Assembly (NCBI GenBank): GCA_019915135.1
Contig: JAHLMK010000009.1
Coordinates: 744,001-808,000, forward strand
Length of the DNA: 64,000 nucleotides
Direction: 5' to 3'
Source: Strobilurus pachycystidiatus
Lineage: Eukaryota > Basidiomycota > Agaricomycetes > Agaricales > Physalacriaceae
Shown: positions 52,345-63,946 of the stretch, piece after piece
Layout of the letters: every line of letters starts with the position of its first letter
Position numbering within the stretch: position 1 is the first letter of the stretch
Notes under the pieces: model-generated
Told to the model about the DNA's origin: nothing
Seen by the model: only the letters and a program-made list of their open reading frames with translations
The model's database searches: none
Position numbers and translations under genes: made by a program

Positions 52345-53250
52345 TCGAAGTACATTCCCCCATGTACTTCAGAGCTGGACATTATTGCATCTGCGCTATT
52401 GTATATCCCTTCGCAGTACCCTTTGGCATCTTGCCTCTGCCATTGGGGAATTGCTCTCTAAGGGGCCCTCTCTCATTGTACGCTTCACTCTCTGCTGAAT
52501 CGTACTCTTACTCGTCATCCTCTCCTCCCTCTCCACTATCCTCTCGCCACAGGATTGTCCTTGCGTCACTGAGTACGCCGTCAACATGACATGCAACTGG
52601 ACGCTTGCTCTCAGCGATGGTATCCCGTGGGGATCTCTGTCGAGTGGGTTAGGGATGGATATGGATGGATCTCTCGGACACTGGCTGTACATTTGCTCTC
52701 GTCGAGGACGAGGCAATGGTGCAGTCACTGTTGGATTGCTGTCTATGCACCGAGGGTGCTAGACATTGATCCCCGCTTGTGTAGCGCTACCCCAGTGGAG
52801 TGTAACGAGTGGCGCAGGTGAATAGGATCCACAACGACACAAGGGGTCTACCGTTGAGCAAGACAATGGCTAGACAATCTGAACAGGAGTCTTGCTAGGC
52901 AGAGTGCCTAGGAGGTCTCCTGGCCTCCACCCCGAGGACGGCTTTGGGACATGGGATTCACATATGGAGGTGTGCAGTTGCCGTGTGGCGCTGTATGAGC
53001 TTGAGCACGTGAGAGTGCTGGCTCAGGTCCTAACAATATGTCCAGCTCTCTCCTACTCGCTGTGGAGGTTAGGCAATGGTTACTCGACAAGGACATCCGC
53101 AAACAAGGAGTACTGCATGGTGCAGTCTCCTGACCACTACTCCAACCTTGGAATAACGCTTCCGGACACCACAGCCTCAGCACAATTGCTCCCCTTGTCT
53201 GAGCTCGCAGAGACCCAGTATCAAGCGCACCAACCAACGTCACGGTACCC

Positions 53251-53470
53251 AAACCAACAGTACGATCTGGTCTCTCTTGATACAGGAATCTTCTGGGCAG
53301 AGCTGCATGGGTTATAGACGCGGTCTATAGGTTGATAAGTTTGAGGAAGAACCGGGTTCTTCTTCACTCTTGGTGTACCGATACACTACCCCGAAGCCTT
53401 GAACAACTGGAGTCTCCGGGACGTCTACATCAGGAAACACCCTATGGGATCCAAGTATTCATAAGCACAT
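53251..53470 (+). pseudogene. Decayed relative of the R1 main ORF
   Basis: The plus strand encodes KPTVRSGLS-stop-YRNLL and GRAAWVIDAVYRLISLRKNR, then SLEQLESPGRLHQETP. It aligns over more than 60 residues with the R1 frame (KPTVRSGPTQYRSLLGRAAW, VIDVVYRLLGLEED). One in-frame stop is visible. It stops matching just before 53490, where the Plavaka element seems to begin. Confidence 0.7.
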
Positions 53471-53489
53471 GTACCAGGAGCAGCAGTTT

Positions 53490-53734
53490 TAAAGCCGGCA
53501 AAGCACTTATAATCTCGCAAAGCACTCACAAGTGTATGAAAGTAGACAGCACTTGTACCATAACCTTGAGGCACTTGTAGACATGTTCAAGTACTACTAA
53601 CCTTGCGTTTCACTACCATAAATCATAAAGTAAATTATAATTATCTGCCCAATTGCAATCACTTATAATCTTTCTAAACTACTTATGTGCTCATGTAAGT
53701 ACCAACTGGTAATACTAACACTTAAATTCATTTT
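53490..53734. repeat. Left subterminal array of the Plavaka element
   Basis: It holds AAAGCACTTATAATCT, AAAGCACTC, GCACTTGT (twice) and CACTTATAATCTTT words in an AT-rich context. Confidence 0.45.
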
Positions 53735-56700
53735 CTAAGCTAGATAAATACTCTGATATGTATAGATACTGAGCCAATTATTAAGTAGAAAATGTGAACA
53801 AGTATCTAAGACCGATGATTTACTAATAGGAATGTCCCAATCGTCTGTTGTACACTTTGAAAAGTCTGGAGTCAAATGAGCACTCTGGCGAATGTTAAGT
53901 AATGAAACAATAGACCACGCTGGAGATTTGCCATCTGGTGTATATGCCTTTGATATAGACGGTATTTTATGAGTCCGTAGAGCCTTGGGAGTAAGAATAG
54001 GCTTTGTATACCACTCAATATATGCTAACGGCTCCTTGGGCCAATGTGCGGGAGTCAGAAGCTGGACACCATGCATTTCAAGATGCGTTGGGAATTTGAA
54101 GATAACCCGAACACGTCCAATACGTGTTCCTTGTAGCCCAGTACTCTCCGCATCATCTCCAGTGAGTACAACAACTGTATCAAAGCGTCCTCCTTCAAGT
54201 GGCGACGCTTTAACTGCATCACAAATCTCAAAGTCATCCGTCAAGCCTTCACGTGAAAATTTAAACGAATAATAAACATCAAGGCCCAGAAATGGAAGCG
54301 ACGGATAGACCTGAGCCTTCTGCCCGAGTTTCTCCTTGCCGACAGTGTTGAGATACAGCAAAAGATGAGAGGGAAACAGGGGGACTCCGTGCTGCTTGGC
54401 AATGCGTAAGAGAGGTTTATTTGAAATGGTTGGGTGTAACGGGAGCGTAATGCGATTCTTGGATGATGCAGCAGTGACAAGGGGAGGTGCTGAGGACGGA
54501 GGTGGGGCAGCTGAGGATTTTGGTGCTACAATCAGAATAGTAAGTGACACTGAGTTCATACAAGTGCAAGGAGCTTACCCAGTTGCTGCTGGATCCATTT
54601 GGTATACTTGTCAAACGCATGTACATTCTCCTTGCGAAGCACCCATGTTGTCATCTGCGGGTACTCGTCACGTTTATTAGACGCACGCCAGCCGTGTTTC
54701 GCAAAGTCAATGTGAAGGCGTTCAAACATCTCAGTGTTGAAATTGTTGGTTGCCCCAAACAACCGAATAGACTGAACGTAATGTCGGAGAGAATGCATTT
54801 TAGGGAAATTGAAGTGTTCACGAAGGCCGACATGAATGAAGTAGGATTTACTAGCATGCCACGTTTGAAGTGCGGTGTCCATATAACCAAGAGTGTCGTC
54901 GTCATGTGTAGAGTATTGTGCAAGATAAATAAAATCAAGAATTGCCCGACACGCAGTGATGCCACGGTCAGGAATAGCCGAGCCAACCAAGCAAGCAAGA
55001 AGAATTTTGCCCATATTCTTTCGCTCAGTCCCACTGATTTGCGAAAGCGCACTGATGCCATTTTTGAAGTGGCGCAGGCCAAGACCAGGAGGAAGACAAC
55101 GAAGACGACGGTCAAATTCTTCTTCCGTCATCAAAGTTTGACACCACTCGATGAGGTGGCGCAGGACACCCTGATACAACTGATGAAGGACGTCTGGCGT
55201 CGTGCTGAGGTGAATGTTGGTATGAGGAAGGTGTTCCCAGAAGGGATGAGGAACGTGGCCAGAGACATTCTCTGCCATACACTTTTCAAAATATGCAGAC
55301 GGAGTGGTGGTGGAATCTTTTGCATCAGACATTACACCAAGAGTCCAAACAGGTGTCCGCATTGCATCCGGGCCCTTTTCACCCAGAACGTCCTGTCGAC
55401 ACCGGCATTTAGGACATGTCCCATTCTTTGCACAGGTAACAAGGCACTGCTCTGGGTAGTCCGCAACATAACTGGCAAGCACGGGATGAACACAACGGAC
55501 GGCTCCGTCGCCACTTGTCATTTCGACACCCTTCTCCCCAGCTTCCTTCAGAGGAGCAAAGATCTCCGACATCGCAGCGTGGAAGAGGCGTTGGTACCGT
55601 GACCCCATGGTTGTTTTAGACAGTTTGCCGCGATTCATCTTGTCAACAGGGAGATACGCAACAAGAATGCATGCTAGTTGGGACGGCTTGCGACGAAGGT
55701 GACTCGGAATGTTTCCTAGTGTAAGGTATACAGGATACGCCTGGCGAGAGCCCGAAAACTGTGTAAGTTGTGTTTTATCGGTAGAGACAATGAGTGGCGC
55801 AAGCGTGTGGCCGACGGGCAGTTTGTCCTGTGAAATGAGGTTTAATTAAAAAAATGTTGATTGCGAGGGCATCAGAACTTACTTGTATGTATTGCCACCA
55901 TTTCCCAGTCCACATCTCATTGAAGAGGCGACGATCGAGGGACTCATCACTGAACAGACTGCTTGGTTTGTACACCAGGTGTTCAGCTAACTCGGGATCG
56001 CCCCAGAGAGAACGAATGGATTCAATAATATCACGATGACGGAGAGTGAACTTTTCGTCCGGGCGATCAGGGAATGAAAGGGTTTTCACTTTCCAGTCGC
56101 CTGCCCGACGTGGGATAGAATCAACGACCTTGTGCAGACCACGTGTGTTGTTGTAGGAAAGGCCAAGCTTCTCCTTAACCTAGTAGGAATTCAATGAGTA
56201 TGTTTGCGGGCAGTCAGTCGTTGTAAGTACATACCCCGGGGATGTTCAATAGGGCGTTGAAGGCGTTGTGCCCAATTCCCTCCTCCACCATCCACTGTGC
56301 CACTCGCCAGTCCAATTCGGAGGCAAAGGGCCTGTACCATTGCCCGTCGCTTAGATCGGGAGCACCAGTACCATCCATGACGACGTCACTCTGGGGAACC
56401 TGTGTCCCAAAAAGCGCTGCCCACTGCTCGTGCACCGTCTGGGACATTCGAATAACGACGCCGGCAGTAGCATCGGGAATAGACACTCGGTCTGCGATGG
56501 AGTCGTCATCATCGAGGTAACGCGCCCGCCCGCCAAGCATGGTGTTGAGCCGAATCCGCTGCGTTGACGGTCCCGGACCAGCCTGACCAAGTGCAGAGTC
56601 GTCGATGGCCTCAAACACCTGATTGGCTTCGGCGTTCTCCATCCACTCGCGAAAGACTTCGCCCGCATCCTCATCTTCGTCTATGTCCGCGTCCTCGGTC

Positions 56701-57077
56701 TCAGCAATGTCTCCGACACCGTCGTCAGCATCGATGTCTCCAGCCTCCTCGACTTGCTCATCCTCATGCTCAACGCTCTCCACAGGATCGTCGTCCTCCA
56801 GCCAATGCGAGGGTCCGGCATCATCTATCTCAGCAGGATCTACGCGAGAAGAGCTTGCCTCAAACGTGACTTCGGGGTGGATGGGCGCAGTGGTATCGGC
56901 AAGGTGGGCAGGGGATTTGCTGTACGAAATCCACCACTTACACGACACGGCCTGGCGCAGATGACTCCGCATAGCCTGATTTGTGCTGAAGGTGCGCGTG
57001 CAGTCAGGTTGTTCACACCTGAAAATGGGAGGGGCAGGCATAGTGGGCGACTGGTGCGGGATTGGGAGGCTGCACAA
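53735..57077 (-). CDS. Plavaka-type (CACTA-like) transposase
   Basis: Four exons with introns near 56230-56180, 55880-55830 and 54578-54530. An N-terminal C2H2 finger (CEQPDCTRTFSTNQAMRSH) precedes a long acidic region (EDEQVEEAGDIDADDGVGD). The transposase core follows: WRVAQWMVEEGIGHNAFN, KEKLGLSYNNTRGLHKVVD, MWTGKWWQYIQ, STDKTQLTQFSGSRQAYPVY, LGNIPSHLRRKPS and SGDGAVRCVHPVLASYVADY. PDVLHQLYQGVLRHLIEW, FPKMHSLRHYVQSIRLFGA and NTEMFERLHIDFAKHGW complete it. A C-terminal domain ends at 53735. The motifs match the Plavaka family of Agaricomycetes. No stop or frameshift was seen, so it may be active. The start could be the second Met at 57041. Confidence 0.92.
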
Positions 57078-57129
57078 ATATTATCAGTATGGATCTTGGG
57101 CTGCAATAAATTTACTAACCTTGCGGGGA

Positions 57130-57480
57130 CGCGTTGCTCAACACGGCGAGTCTGTGGAACGACGCAAATGGCGTCAAGGTCGGGGCAAACCGTTGGTCTG
57201 TCAAAATTAATTAGTACAAGTCCGAAAACAAACACCGACCACGACGGAGGGCGCGGCAAACGGCGGAGGTGAGGTACATACCTGGCGGGGGTGCTATACG
57301 CAACGGAAATGTGGTGCACCTCGAGAGGAGAGACTGTCGGTCTGTCAAAAAGAGTTAGTAAAAGTCCAAAAACACCAGCCGGACGCGACGGCGGGCGCTC
57401 AAAAAGGTAGGGAAAAAGTACATACTCGGCGGCGTCGCTATGCGCAACAGAGATGTCGTGAGCTCCAAGAAGAGATACTT
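57130..57480. repeat. Imperfect tandem repeat, unit about 145 bp, 2.5 copies
   Basis: GGTCTGTCAAAA followed by TTAGTA(C/A)AAGTCC recurs at 57194 and 57339, with similar flanks (GCGGCAAACGG / GTACATAC...). It lies just upstream of the Plavaka transposase start, where regulatory or subterminal repeats would be expected. Confidence 0.7.
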
Positions 57481-58129
57481 GCGCTAGGCAGAGTACCACA
57501 AATACGATAGCCACCACAAGAACTAGTCTGAGTGGTGTGGAACGCCCGCAAGAACTAGTCTGAGCGAGGTGGGGGCGAGATCCGAGTCGTTGTGGGGCAC
57601 GGAGCATATGAGTGAGCAGGCTGGAAGGGAGTCGGGCAGGTCTGTGCAAGGCAGACAGAGGGGCGACGGACTTGGGCCAAAATTGGGCACATGGTCCGTG
57701 CGCAGGGCGGAGTTTGAAGTTTTCAAACTCCCTGGGGGGGCAACCACGCCTATCTCGATCTCATCCATCTCTCCCATCAGCAGCCCGCCTCCTCAACACC
57801 GTCTCTCAGCGCCCGATCGACGCACAGGAGCACGCCGCCGTCGTCGTCTGCGAGTCCGCAGACGATATTTATTGGTGCGTTTTTTTTATCGATCTGATTT
57901 TCATGCTAACAATTTCATTGCCACCACAGCAGTCGCCCAACTCCCGTCGCCCACTCGCTTCAATCGTTCTCTGCACGACGACCAAGCGTCCCGTGCCCGC
58001 CATACCGCGCAACAAGACCTAGCGTCTGTTGCTGCTCCGTCCCGCCCAATCTCAGCCTAGTGCTTGATCGTTCATCCTCTTCGCACTCTCACACCGTTCC
58101 TGTCCCAGTTTCGCAAGTGTGCGCCTCCG
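57481..58129. other. Spacer between divergent Plavaka transposase and cargo gene 1
   Basis: Open frames here (for example 57569-58060) are low-complexity and lack family features. The spacer probably holds the promoter of the 58130 gene. Confidence 0.4.
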
Positions 58130-60442
58130 ATGTCCAATCACAACGTCAAATCTTACGAAGGCCGCGTCGGGCGTGTGTTCGAGGCCGACGGCGTTTTCGC
58201 CACCTCACCAAATGTCAAATACGTCCCCGCCGACCTCCTGCTGGGAATCAGACGTGTTCACCAGCGCCGAAACGGTCACTTTGGACAGGATGACCCGCTG
58301 TTCCACCCGCAGTACTTCGACGTTCGTGTACCCCATCTTTGCTGCATCTCTCATCGCGACATTGAAGTTGCCCAGTCGTTTGCCTTCTGGACAACTCCCA
58401 GCGAGGCGTTCGACTGGGAATGCTTGCCTGATACCAACCTTGGGCGATTTCGAGACGCTGTCATCGATGACATGCATGCAGCCTGCGTCTATATCCTCAA
58501 GGTCATCGACACCACTTTCCTCAAGTCGCCCAACAAGGAGCTCAGCAAGGACCGCGTTCTCTGTACCCTCCGACACAAGCTAAAATACTATCTGCCGCGT
58601 CTCACCCTTGTTTCAACATTTCCTGAGGCGCTCGTTGTTTATCGGCACATCGGACGACTGGCTTTGGAGCTTCATGGCCGTGCTCTGTGGCTGACCGTTG
58701 CGCGCAATCGTTACAAGGCTCTGGGAGAGTATCGTCGACAACCAACCGACACAGTCATGCGTGTTCTCGGGGCGCTCACTTGGGATTTTGAAGTCGCAGA
58801 GAATCTATATCGCGTGCGTATCTTTCTCATTGATTCTTGACATTCTATTGACATTTGTCGCAGTCTGGCGTTCCCGTTTGGTTGATTCGCCCTGTTGCTC
58901 GGAAGGCACATCTCTTTTGCGACATGTGGCTCCCGTCCGACGAACCGCCGCCGCCGCCAAAGTGGGCAGTGAAAGGGGAATGGGACGAGGCTACCCCTGC
59001 GCACCCCACCATCTGGTCCGGCGAGTCGTGCAATATCATCTCGCGGTATACGGCCATGCACGACCACATCCTTCAATCCATCTGTTCTTATGCATCCACT
59101 GCTGCACCCTCCACCAATCCTCTTGTTCCATCTTCTGCATCTTCGACGCGGAAGATCCCGTTTTCCGAGTACCTGCAGCGGCGCCCTCCTCCCCAGCCGG
59201 TCTCACAATCAACCAACGTTCCTACCGCCGCCGCCGCATCATCTTCGGAGCGGGTACGCCCAACGCAAGCCCATAATCAGCGCGGTCGTCATCAACCATG
59301 TAAGTGTCTTGTTGTTTCGGTCAGCTTGTTCACTAATTGTTTCTGGCAGATGCGTTGTCTGCCTCCAAAACCCCCAATGCTCCCCGTCAACAGGCCCGCA
59401 ACAAATTTTTCGACGTGGACACTCCAATGATGCCGAGAAGTATCTCTGCATGGGCTGCCGCTGCGTCCGCTGCCAATGCGGCTTGCCTCATCAGTCAAAA
59501 TAACCGACCGCAAGAAGGGGCTCTCCCTGGTTATGCTCTCCCCGAGGCCAATGGCATCGTCAGTGCCGCCCGCGAAGATGTCCGCGCCGCTCAACTCTGC
59601 TGGCTGGTTCGACATTGGGACCTCCTCATCTACCGTATGACAGCATCGCAAGTCGAGGTCTTTCCTCAAAAGGAATGGCATGCTATCTTGACGATGGAAA
59701 CCCACGGCCGGACAAACAACACGTTGGACTCGAAGGCGGCGACAAGACGCGACAAAATGCGTTCTCGGCTCATGGACTGCCTTGCTAAAGGCCGTAAAGA
59801 AGTAAGTCCTCCTCAATGCTCATCCGGCCGTAACTGAGGCTGATTGTATCTCAGGGGAGATTCGACTGGGTCAACCTTGAAAGTGCGCCCACCCAATGGC
59901 ACGGACAATTCGTCAATCTTTCCACTCCGCTCAATTCCTCCGTTGTTCGCCCGATCCTATGGGAGTTGACCGAGATCAATTTCCGTGTGGAACTCCTACG
60001 CCTCGATGGTCTCATGTACGAGCTGAAGGCCGTGGAGGATGATGCCGAGAACTGTGATTCCGGGTGGGACGATCTTGACGCCTCAACTTGGTCGGATCGT
60101 GAGGCAGCAATTATGTCAGTCATACCTCACTTCGGTGGGAGCCTCATTCCGGACCATGAACTAGGATACGACGTCGGATTCGCCTCTTCGGATCTACGTG
60201 AGCGTGCACATGCCATGCTAGCCTTGTTCCGTATCATGCTTGGGTGGAATGTGACTCATAACTCGATGTCCAAGGATGGCTGGCGAGAGGCGCACAAATT
60301 GTTTGAGATGACGCGCGACTCTGACCAAGACATCCCGGAGCGCGATTTAGAGCATGCCGAGTTTCAGGTTGTGTACTGGTACATTGACGTTTTTACAGAT
60401 GTGTTCAATCGCCCGCCATCGCTCCCTCATCATCGTTTCTAG
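58130..60442 (+). CDS. Plavaka cargo gene 1, Agaricomycete unknown family
   Basis: Four exons (58130-58813, 58864-59299, 59350-59801, 59855-60442), all joining in frame, encode about 719 residues. The N-terminal domain reads MSNHNVKSYEGRVGRVFEAD and LTLVSTFPEALVVYRHIGRL, and ends with EVAENLYR-SGVPVWLIRP. Similar 'fixed-position WLIRP' proteins are, as far as I recall, numerous and uncharacterised in mushroom genomes. A Pro/Ser/Ala linker follows. A C-terminal domain has LCWLVRHWDLLIYRM and FQVVYWYIDVFTDVFNRPP. No catalytic motif was recognised. Confidence 0.75.
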
Positions 60443-60765
60443 TACTGTACTCCACGGACATTTTCTTTCAATATTTTTTTGGACTTCTTAAAATCTCATC
60501 CGCTATACCTACCTGACCCGCCGCCCCGCTCAATATCATTTTGATTGTATCTTGCACAAATTGGGGTGGTTGGCCAGAAAGGGCAAGTTGGACTGGTCCG
60601 TGCACATTGGTCCGTGCGTGAGACTGATCTTACAGGGCAGGCGGGACCCTGTTGCCCGTTATATATAAGCCGTCGGTGAGTCCTCATTCTCTCATTTCTT
60701 TTTTCCCCCATTCTTTCTCTGTTTTTCTCCCCGCCATCTATATCCGCTCTCGCCATCGTCCTGTC
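60443..60765. other. Spacer and promoter
   Basis: A TATATATAAG box (about 60660) lies roughly 100 nt upstream of the next ATG, followed by a pyrimidine-rich leader. Nothing else was seen. Confidence 0.45.
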
Positions 60766-62347
60766 ATGCCCGCAGCCCAGCGCCCGGGCCCCAAGTCTGT
60801 CGTGACCAAGCGTCCGGCGGGAACGAGGTCGTCGTCTTCGTCGTCGGAAGGTACCAAGAGTACGTCCGAGAAGGCTCCCTCCGCTACTGCGCTTCGCCGT
60901 ACCGCGAACCAGAAGGCGGCAGAAAAGGCCGCGCGCGCTGAAGGTTCGAAGGCAGCTTACCACCTTGAATAAATGACTAATACTCGTTTAGCTATACGCC
61001 AGCGCAACGCCGCTCTGCAAGAGGAAGATGCCGATGAGGCTCTTATCACGGCTGGATATGTGGAGCCCGCTGCCGTCGACAACGATGACGAGGACGACCA
61101 GGGTGGCGCACTTCCACCCTCTGACTTTGACGAGCCGGACGAGCTTCCGGTCGCCTCCAGTGATCCCATCGAGGACGACGATTCGTCTGACGCTTTGGTG
61201 AGTTGCTCGTCCCCGCAGATGGCAAATATTTTATTGAACATTTCTAATCTAGCTCATGTCGTCGGATGCGGATCCGTTTACTACGCCGCAGAGACCCCGT
61301 AAGCGCGCCGCTCGGGATGATGGTGATGATGATGACGGCCGTGGCCCTGCCAAGAAGGGTAAGGTCACGTCCAACATGATTTCGCCTGCATCGCTGCGTC
61401 TCGGCGTTAAGGGCAAGAAGGCTCTTGTTGTCGAGTTGGCCACCGAAGAGCCGTATCCCGGAATCCTGGAGCGGGTTGGTCAGGTTGAGCGTACCATGGA
61501 GAAAATTGCCAAACGACCCGATGCCGAGCAGGAAGACAAGGCAACGTGGGCCCGTCTTCTCAAGAATCCTGCGAAGATGCAGCTCTTGGTCCAATATGTG
61601 AGTTACCAATCGTGTTGTAGTTGATGTTACTCATATTGTTAGGTCATGTATTCGCGATTTGCGTTCTTCAATTCCCTCATCACCATTGCCCGCCGTCTCA
61701 TTGCTGGTCTGGGTATCCCTGGATCTATGCTGCCTGCCGAGATTGTTGAAGTGGTGACTTGGCTCTTGAAGTCAGAGGCTTGGAAGTTTGCTGGTCTTGA
61801 CATTGTTGTAAGTGTTTTTCCATTATTCATCCTACGTTCACGTCTCATTTTCATACCTTCTTCGAGGCTGTCCCTCGTGTCATGTTCATGGAGGGCCGTG
61901 GGAAAGCAAATTCGGAGATGTTTAGGCTCTTGATTGAGCTTCAATCACTGCCCACTGTGTTTATGGCGTTGTCCATGACAGCTGTAAGTGTAAATTTCTT
62001 TTAACTGTGATATATCATCTAATGTTTCGACCAGATCGAGCATGCTCTCACAGAGTGGCGTGATGGCACCATTCGTCGGGCTGACTTCAAAGAGGACAAC
62101 TCTGTCAGATACTTTTATCACCTAGCTGGAGTTCAACATGTTGAGAAGGAGGCCCCAGGGTACATGCTCAAGCTTCAGACAGGATTGTTCAAGTCCATGC
62201 TGTGAGTTTTGTCTATATCACATCGTGATCATCACTGATCTTATGGTTGTTAGTGTTCACACTAACAAGACCTTTCTTCTTGAGACTGCTGTCTCAGATA
62301 CTATGGCCAACCTGGATTTCGCTGCCCTTGAGGCCTCTGCTACTTAG
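60766..62347 (+). CDS. Plavaka cargo gene 2, Agaricomycete unknown family
   Basis: Seven exons joined by GT...AG introns of 45-60 bp. The N-terminus (MPAAQRPGPKSVVTKRPAG) is basic and Ser-rich. An acidic region (VDNDDEDDQGG, SDPIEDDDSSD) and a basic stretch (RPRKRAARDDGD) follow. The C-terminal half is helical, with RFAFFNSLITIARRLIAGL, LPTVFMALSMTAIEHALTEW and YMLKLQTGLFKSMLVHTNK. I recall comparable C-terminal domains in uncharacterised mushroom proteins near transposons. It lies in tandem with cargo gene 1. No function can be given. Confidence 0.7.
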
Positions 62348-62499
62348 ACAAGTGTCTCTCTCAATCATTGCATCTACTTACTACTCATCTAATCCTGCAC
62401 CTTCACTGTCCTTTTTGCACCACTCCTATCTTTGTTATTCCCATCATTAATCGTCTGTCGTCGTAGTTAGTTAGCTAGCTTTAGATACAACCTGCCAAT

Positions 62500-63250
62500 A
62501 CAATTTGATTATGCTGCTTTTTCTTTGTGTGCTTTGTTTGCCTGAATCTGAAATATTATTTTGATCTTTTTATTCAATTGTAGCTGTCTTCGATGCTGCT
62601 TCAAAGCAATTATTGATGACTTTTGTTGCGCTTTGATGTCTTTATGGACAGGCTTTATAGTTACAGTATTTATATCTAATACTTTATGTAGCTTTAATAG
62701 TGGTTCGAAAGCACTACACCACCGCTTGTTCAACACTTAATACTTGCTTATTGACTGCTTTCAAAGTGGTTGGGATACACTTTGCACATGCTTTGGAAGC
62801 ACTACATCAATGCTTGCTAAGTGCTTTTGAAGGGCTTATATAGTGCTATACATAAAGGTTACATATGTATATGTCTTTGAGATACTTTGGAATCATCGTG
62901 GAAGCACTCAATATACTCTTTGAGAGTATCTCGGAAGTGCTTACAAAGTGCTCTACACAAAGGTTAGCACAGTTGTATACTTTATAACACTTTCAATATG
63001 CTTACACTGTGAGTTGAAAGTACTATATAGAGCTTCAAGTGTACTTTATACTTGCTTTGTAAGTATGTTGAAAGCCTAATGAAAGTGCTTCACACAAAGG
63101 TTCATGGAGACATATACTTCATAAGAGTTCCAAAGTGTTCACAAAGCTCTACAAAAGTCATTTAAAGTACCTTGTAATACTTTGAAACACAAGTCTCCTT
63201 TAACCTTTGTTTAAAGCACTTTGGGTACTTTGAGGCTTTGTGAACTTTGA
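62500..63250. repeat. Right subterminal array of the Plavaka element
   Basis: Dozens of AAGTGCTTT, AAAGCACT, CTTTGAAAG and ACACAAAGGTT words lie in both orientations; ACACAAAGGTT recurs at 62956 and 63097. No coding potential. Confidence 0.6.
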
Positions 63251-63556
63251 AAGACTTTGATTTTCTTTATATTGCTTCGATTCTATAAGGTGTTTCCAGA
63301 TGTAACCCCCGGACTATCTCATGGGCTTCTAGCCTAGAGACTCAACGCACAACTCATATATCATTTGATGAAGGTGGACATCCACTACACCCATCAAACC
63401 AAATATCTCGCTTGAGTACTCTGGGAGTACCTCAAGGAGCATGCTGGCGGACGCACCTGATCGGGGATCAGAGTGTTGCCCTTCCTAGCAGCCTAGGAAC
63501 CCTGGCGCTTTTCTCTCATATACATTTGAGAACCTTCGGAACACGGTTCAACAAAC

Positions 63557-63946
63557 TTGCCAATTCTACCCCCAGCACCCGTCCAATCGTCTCATCTTGG
63601 ATTGACTGTTGAGACCAGTGATTCTTCTGCGCGACGCGACTACTTGCGTACTCATGCTCCCTCTCTGGCACCAGGTGCAGTGAAGGTTGAGCCCAAACAC
63701 TCAAGGGTACCAGCACAGACACTCTCATCCTCAGGGAGGATGGAGAGTGGTGACATCGCATCCACGGACCCTTCCCCACTCAAGAGAGTCTCTCTCCCTC
63801 TTGGTCATCCACCACCGAGCCAATCCTCAGCATCAACTGTTGGGACCCTTAAGACACAAGGACCGTTCTCAGGACCTCGGGGAGGACAACCTGAAACCAA
63901 TGACGAGTCTCCACCACTAGTCTTCTCGGTGGACCGAGAAGCTTGA
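63557..63946 (+). CDS. Unassigned Ser/Pro-rich ORF near the window edge
   Basis: A 129-codon frame (with SARRDYLRTHAPSLAPG and EPKHSRVPAQTLSSSGRMES) lies beyond the Plavaka element. The composition is vaguely like the N-terminal part of the R1 main ORF, but no firm alignment could be made. It may be part of the interrupted R1-related element or chance. Confidence 0.2.
   Translation: MPILPPAPVQSSHLGLTVETSDSSARRDYLRTHAPSLAPGAVKVEPKHSRVPAQTLSSSGRMESGDIASTDPSPLKRVSLPLGHPPPSQSSASTVGTLKTQGPFSGPRGGQPETNDESPPLVFSVDREA

Larger units (their letters stand above)
53490..63250 (-). mobile_element. Proposed Plavaka (CACTA-like) transposon with two cargo genes
   Basis: Left (53490-53730) and right (62500-63250) flanks are rich in AAAGCACTT, AAGTGCTTT and CACTTT words. 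AAAGCCGGCAAAGCAC at the left resembles AAAGCCTCAAAGTAC read on the minus strand at the right (about 63230). Between them lie the Plavaka transposase and two intact-looking multi-exon genes. The left edge coincides with loss of the R1-like frame. Exact termini and target duplication were not resolved. Confidence 0.5.

Noticed and set aside
54544..55602. 352-codon plus-strand frame
   Set aside because: It lies opposite the strongly conserved Plavaka core, which is plainly coded on the minus strand.
57569..58060. 163-codon frame upstream of Plavaka cargo gene 1
   Set aside because: Low-complexity Arg/Ser composition and no family features; more likely promoter or leader.
63557..63946. Homology of the edge ORF to the R1 N-terminal region
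   Set aside because: Only a few scattered residues agree; without an alignment tool this is not above chance.
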